Assembly (NCBI GenBank): GCA_900471605.1 | Contig: UCEY01000043.1 | Span: 150,624 to 214,623, forward strand | Reading direction: 5' to 3' | Length of the DNA stretch: 64,000 nt | DNA from: Hyphomicrobiales bacterium | Lineage (GTDB): Bacteria > Pseudomonadota > Alphaproteobacteria > Rhizobiales > Rhizobiaceae | Shown: positions 60,654-64,000 of the stretch, piece by piece | Layout of the letters: every line of letters starts with the position of its first letter | How positions within the stretch are numbered: position 1 is the first letter of the stretch | Notes under the pieces: model-generated | What the model was told of the DNA's origin: nothing | Database searches by the model: none | What the model saw: the letters and a program-made list of their open reading frames with translations, nothing else | Position numbers and translations under genes: made by a program

Positions 60654-62207
60654 ATGTCCGACAAGACGCCCTATTACATCACCACCGCGATTTCCTACCC
60701 GAACGGCAAGCCGCATATCGGCCATGCCTATGAGTTGATCGCGACGGATGCCATGGCGCGCTTCCAGCGCCTCGACGGCAAGGATGTGTTCTTCCTGACC
60801 GGCACCGACGAACACGGCCAGAAGATGCAGCAGACGGCGCGCGCCGAAGGCATCACGCCGGAAGCGCTGGCCGAGCGCAATTCCGGTGAATTCCGCTCGA
60901 TGGGCAAGCTGCTCAACGCATCCAACGACGATTTCATCCGCACCACCGAGCCGCGCCACCACGAGGCTTCCAGGGACATCTGGAACCGGATGGCCGACAA
61001 TGGCGACATCTACAAGGACACCTATGCCGGCTGGTATTCGGTGCGCGACGAGGCGTTCTACGCCGAGGACGAAACGTCTGTGCGGGACGGCGTTCGGTAC
61101 GGGCCGCAGGGAACGCCGGTCGAATGGGTGGAAGAGTCGAGCTACTTCTTCAAGCTCTCCGAATACGGCGACAGGCTGCTGAAGCATTACGAGGAAAACC
61201 CGGATTTCATCGGCCCCAACGAACGCCGCAACGAGGTGATTTCCTTCGTGAAGTCGGGCCTCCGCGACCTGTCGGTGTCGCGCACCACCTTCGACTGGGG
61301 TATCAAGGTACCCAATGACCCGGCCCATGTCATGTATGTCTGGGTCGACGCGCTGACCAACTACATCACCGCCACCGGCTATATGGAAGACCCGAACGGC
61401 CCGCGTGCCAAATACTGGCCGGCGGACGTGCATATCATCGGCAAGGACATCATCCGCTTCCACGCGGTCTACTGGCCGGCCTTCCTGATGTCGGCGAAGC
61501 TGCCTTTGCCGAAGCGCGTTTTTGCCCATGGCTTTGTGCTGAATGCCGGCGAGAAGATGTCGAAGTCGCTCGGCAACGTCGTCGATCCGTTCGAACTTCT
61601 GGAGAAGTTCGGGCTCGACTACGTGCGCTATTATCTCTGCCGCGAGATTTCCTTCGGCCAGGACGGCAATTGCAACGACCAGCTGATCGCCACCCGCGTC
61701 AATGCGGATCTGGCGAACGGCATCGGCAATCTTGCAAGCCGTTCGCTGTCGATGATCGTCAAGAACTGCGACGGCCATGTGCCGGAACCGGGCGAGCTGA
61801 CCGATGCCGACAGGGAGCTGCTGGCGGCGGCCGACGGCCTCATCGCCATCTGCCGCGAGGAAATGGACAAGCAGCTGATCAACCGTGCGCTGGCGGCGAT
61901 CATCGGCGTCGTGTCCGATACCGACCGCTATTTCGCGGCGCAGGCGCCGTGGGTGCTGAAAAAGACCGATCCGGCCCGCATGGGCACGGTGCTCTATGTC
62001 ACGGCGGAAGTCGTGCGCCAGATCGCCATCCTGCTGCAGCCGTTCATGCCGGGCTCTTCGGCCAAGCTGCTCGATCTGGTGGCCGCGCCGGCCGACAAGC
62101 GGGATTTCGCCGCGCTCGGCGAGGCCGGACGGCTGACACCCGGTACGCCGCTCGAAGCACCGACGCCGGTCTTCCCGCGTTATGTGGCGCCTGAAGCGGG
62201 CGCGTAA
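60654..62207 (+). CDS. metG: Methionyl-tRNA synthetase
   Basis: 517 residues. Class I signatures HIGH at His21-His24 (KPHIGHAYE) and KMSKS at Lys301-Ser305 (GEKMSKSLGN). The connective domain lacks the zinc-knuckle cysteines (EDETSVRDGVRYGPQGTPVEW), as in the zinc-free MetRS class, and there is no C-terminal EMAP-like extension. Charges tRNA-Met. Confidence 0.96.
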   Translation: MSDKTPYYITTAISYPNGKPHIGHAYELIATDAMARFQRLDGKDVFFLTGTDEHGQKMQQTARAEGITPEALAERNSGEFRSMGKLLNASNDDFIRTTEPRHHEASRDIWNRMADNGDIYKDTYAGWYSVRDEAFYAEDETSVRDGVRYGPQGTPVEWVEESSYFFKLSEYGDRLLKHYEENPDFIGPNERRNEVISFVKSGLRDLSVSRTTFDWGIKVPNDPAHVMYVWVDALTNYITATGYMEDPNGPRAKYWPADVHIIGKDIIRFHAVYWPAFLMSAKLPLPKRVFAHGFVLNAGEKMSKSLGNVVDPFELLEKFGLDYVRYYLCREISFGQDGNCNDQLIATRVNADLANGIGNLASRSLSMIVKNCDGHVPEPGELTDADRELLAAADGLIAICREEMDKQLINRALAAIIGVVSDTDRYFAAQAPWVLKKTDPARMGTVLYVTAEVVRQIAILLQPFMPGSSAKLLDLVAAPADKRDFAALGEAGRLTPGTPLEAPTPVFPRYVAPEAGA

Positions 62208-62217
62208 GGCCTTTTCC

Positions 62218-63000
62218 ATGCTGATCGATACCCATTGCCACCTGGATTTTGCCGATTTTGGCGAGGAGCGCGACGCGATCGTGTCGCGCGCCCATGAGGC
62301 CGGCGTCGGCCAGATGGTGACGATTTCGACGCGGGTGCGAAAACTCGACGGACTTTTGGCGCTCACCGAGCAATATCCGTCGGTCTTCTGCTCGGTCGGA
62401 ACCCATCCGAACAATGCGGGCGAAGAGCTGGATATCCAGACGCAAGACCTGGTGCGGCTCGCCAACGCGCATGAAAAGATCGTCGCGATCGGCGAGGCCG
62501 GGCTCGACTATTTCTACGACACCCAGACGCCGGCCGACCAGAAGACCGGGCTGATCCGCCATATCGCTGCCGCCCGCGAAACCGGCCTGCCGCTCGTCAT
62601 CCACAGCCGCAGCGCCGACGAGGACATGGCCGAGATCCTGACCACGGAAAGCGGGAAGGGGGCCTTCCCTTTTATCCTGCATTGCTTCTCGTCCGGCGCC
62701 GAGCTTGCCCGGATCGGCGTCGAGCTCGGCGGCTACGTCTCGTTCTCAGGCATCCTGACGTTCCCGAAATCCGAAGACCTGCGCGCGATCGCCAGAACCG
62801 TGCCGCTCGACCGGCTGCTGGTCGAGACCGACGCGCCGTATCTGGCGCCAAAACGCTGGCGCGGCAAGCGCAACGAGCCGTCCTACGTGGTCAATACCGC
62901 CGAAGTGCTCGCCGAATGCATGGGCGTCAGCTATGAGGAAATCGCCAGGATCACCACGGAGAACGCATTCCGCATCTTCTCCAAGATGCCGAGGCTCTGA
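62218..63000 (+). CDS. tatD: TatD family metal-dependent deoxyribonuclease
   Basis: 260 residues from ATG 62218. Metal ligands: DTHCHLDF at the start, GEAGLDYFYD, PLVIHSRSADEDM, ILHCFSSG and LLVETDAPYLAPKRWRGKRNEPSYV. TatD family enzymes are 3'-5' exonucleases implicated in DNA repair, amid other activities. It starts 10 bases after metG and is followed by an MBL hydrolase gene after 3 bases. Confidence 0.94.
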   Translation: MLIDTHCHLDFADFGEERDAIVSRAHEAGVGQMVTISTRVRKLDGLLALTEQYPSVFCSVGTHPNNAGEELDIQTQDLVRLANAHEKIVAIGEAGLDYFYDTQTPADQKTGLIRHIAAARETGLPLVIHSRSADEDMAEILTTESGKGAFPFILHCFSSGAELARIGVELGGYVSFSGILTFPKSEDLRAIARTVPLDRLLVETDAPYLAPKRWRGKRNEPSYVVNTAEVLAECMGVSYEEIARITTENAFRIFSKMPRL

Positions 63001-63003
63001 CCG

Positions 63004-63825
63004 GTGGCGATCTATCGGCGGCGCTTCACCATTCTCGGCTGTTCGTCGTCGCCCGGCGTGCCGCGGCTGAATGGCGACTGGGGCGCATGCGACCCGGCAA
63101 ACCCGAAGAACCGCCGCACCCGCGCCGCCTTCATGGTCGAGCAGATCGCGCCCGACGGCGGCAGCACCGTCGTGGTGGTCGATACGGGGCCGGATTTTCG
63201 CGAGCAGATGATCGCCGCCAAGGTGCAACGGGTCGATGCAGTTCTTTATACCCACGCGCATGCGGACCATCTGCACGGCATCGACGACCTGCGCGGTTAT
63301 TTCATCCTGCAGCACCATCGCATTCCGATCCATGCCGATCCGTTCACCATGGACCGGATCCGCCAGGGCTTCGGCTACTGCCTGGAAACGCCGCCTGGCG
63401 GCAATTATCCGCCGATCGTCCGGCCGTTCCTGATCGAGACCATGGACGAGCCGATCATCATCGACGGGCCCGGCGGTCAAATCCGTTTCCTGCCGCATCT
63501 GCAGGTCCATGGCGACATCCATTCGCTGGGCTTCCGGATCGGAGACGTGGCCTATTGCAGCGACGTCAGCGATTTTCCGCCCGAAAGTGTCGCAAGGCTC
63601 GGCGGGCTCGACGTGCTGATCATCGATACGCTGCAATACAGATTTCATCCGAGCCATCTGTCGCTCGAACAGGCGCTTGAATGGATCGCGAAATTCGCGC
63701 CGAAACGCGCGATCCTGACGCACATGCATCTTCCGCTCGACTACGACACGGTGATGGCGGAAACGCCGCCGCATGTCGAGCCGGCCTATGACGGCCTGAC
63801 GATCGAAGTCGCCGTCGAACTTTGA
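63004..63825 (+). CDS. MBL-fold metallo-hydrolase (PhnP-like)
   Basis: 273 residues, GTG start. Metal-binding THAHADHLHGIDDLRG (H-x-H-x-D-H), later His in PHLQVHGDIHSLGF, an Asp in YCSDVSDFP and the C-terminal LTHMHLPLDY. This is the PhnP/YycJ-like phosphodiesterase branch of the metallo-beta-lactamase fold (cyclic phosphate hydrolysis). Substrate unknown. Third gene in metG-tatD-MBL, a common alphaproteobacterial order. Confidence 0.9.
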   Translation: MAIYRRRFTILGCSSSPGVPRLNGDWGACDPANPKNRRTRAAFMVEQIAPDGGSTVVVVDTGPDFREQMIAAKVQRVDAVLYTHAHADHLHGIDDLRGYFILQHHRIPIHADPFTMDRIRQGFGYCLETPPGGNYPPIVRPFLIETMDEPIIIDGPGGQIRFLPHLQVHGDIHSLGFRIGDVAYCSDVSDFPPESVARLGGLDVLIIDTLQYRFHPSHLSLEQALEWIAKFAPKRAILTHMHLPLDYDTVMAETPPHVEPAYDGLTIEVAVEL

Positions 63826-63938
63826 TCCTTGCCGTTGCCCGGTAGTGGCGAGCGGAGCCGGACTGCCGAAGGGATCGAGAGACCAGCTTTCCGGGAGTAT
63901 CGGTCAGTTCCATAAGATAGATTATCTGATCTTCGTTT

Positions 63939-64000
63939 GTAGGGGCTATTTAGTAATGCGACAGTTGGGCCAGTTAGAGATGCGACAGTCTCGCCTCTCG
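63939..64000. mobile_element. Probable end of an IS21-like insertion sequence
   Basis: Two copies of TTAGnnATGCGACAGT at 63950-63965 and 63974-63989, spaced 24 bases apart, preceded by TGTAGGGGCTATTTAG. Multiple tandem terminal repeats are a feature of IS21-family ends, and the sequence resembles those of rhizobial IS21 elements as I remember them. The transposase genes lie outside the window. Confidence 0.4.

Noticed and set aside
1..64000. CRISPR array or restriction/defence island
   Set aside because: No regularly spaced direct repeats and no cas, restriction or other known defence genes were found; the only toxin-like gene is the DUF4258 gene reported above.

Overview
The window reads as a chromosomal segment of a Rhizobiaceae member (Rhizobium/Agrobacterium/Neorhizobium type). 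The signs are a GC-rich sequence, a phosphatidylcholine synthase gene (pcs), a glnB-glnA pair behind a sigma54-type promoter, an IalB-family protein, a LexA box of the alphaproteobacterial direct-repeat form GTTC-N7-GTTC between uvrA and ssb, and rhizobial gene orders such as coaD-ppi-ppi-queA-tgt and rlpA-dacC-tmk-holB-metG-tatD. Most of it is core housekeeping DNA; I saw no prophage, plasmid replication genes, conjugation genes or CRISPR array.

Layout. 1-4.1 kb: small proteins, an FMN reductase and a DegP/HtrA protease. 4.1-8.3 kb: tRNA-Lys, CcdA, an AEC transporter, a ubiquinone-type hydroxylase and Pcs. 8.4-13.1 kb: a four-gene BMP-family nucleoside-type ABC importer. 13.3-17.5 kb: glmU, glmS and a DUF502 membrane protein. 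17.5-23.5 kb: recG divergent from sdhE-mfd. 23.5-29.4 kb: transporters, a FrnE-like DsbA protein, a periplasmic peptide-binding protein, IalB and HspQ. 29.4-33.1 kb: glnB-glnA and the NAD(P)HX repair enzyme. 33.1-38.2 kb: uvrA followed by a chain of three small or medium genes, divergent from ssb. 38.2-44.1 kb: HPP-CBS protein, MarC, gyrA and several tiny membrane proteins. 44.1-48.7 kb: coaD, two cyclophilins, an AT-rich orphan gene, queA and tgt. 48.7-52.1 kb: DUF4864, MFS, J-domain and GNAT proteins, then tRNA-Ser. 52.3-56.2 kb: a more accessory block (TetR, thioredoxin-reductase-like oxidoreductase, methyltransferase, Crp/Fnr regulator, small protein). 56.4-63.8 kb: cell-envelope and replication genes (rlpA, dacC-like, tmk, holB, metG, tatD, MBL hydrolase). 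The last 60 bases look like the end of an insertion sequence.

The observations I rate highest are: (1) a DUF4258 toxin-like gene and its small partner chained by 4-base overlaps behind uvrA, so plausibly co-expressed with an SOS gene; (2) a LexA box placed inside the -10 element of ssb; (3) an AT-rich orphan gene wedged between a cyclophilin gene and queA, sharing a base with the queA start and carrying a perfect hairpin in its 5' end; (4) a tRNA-guanine transglycosylase that appears to have lost three of its four zinc ligands; (5) a D,D-carboxypeptidase homologue with SxxK intact but the SxN and KTG motifs changed; (6) a 26-bp palindrome inside the promoter of the TetR-flanked oxidoreductase operon; and (7) a cluster of very small membrane proteins after gyrA. 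Whether any of these is new or simply the lineage norm cannot be decided without database comparison.
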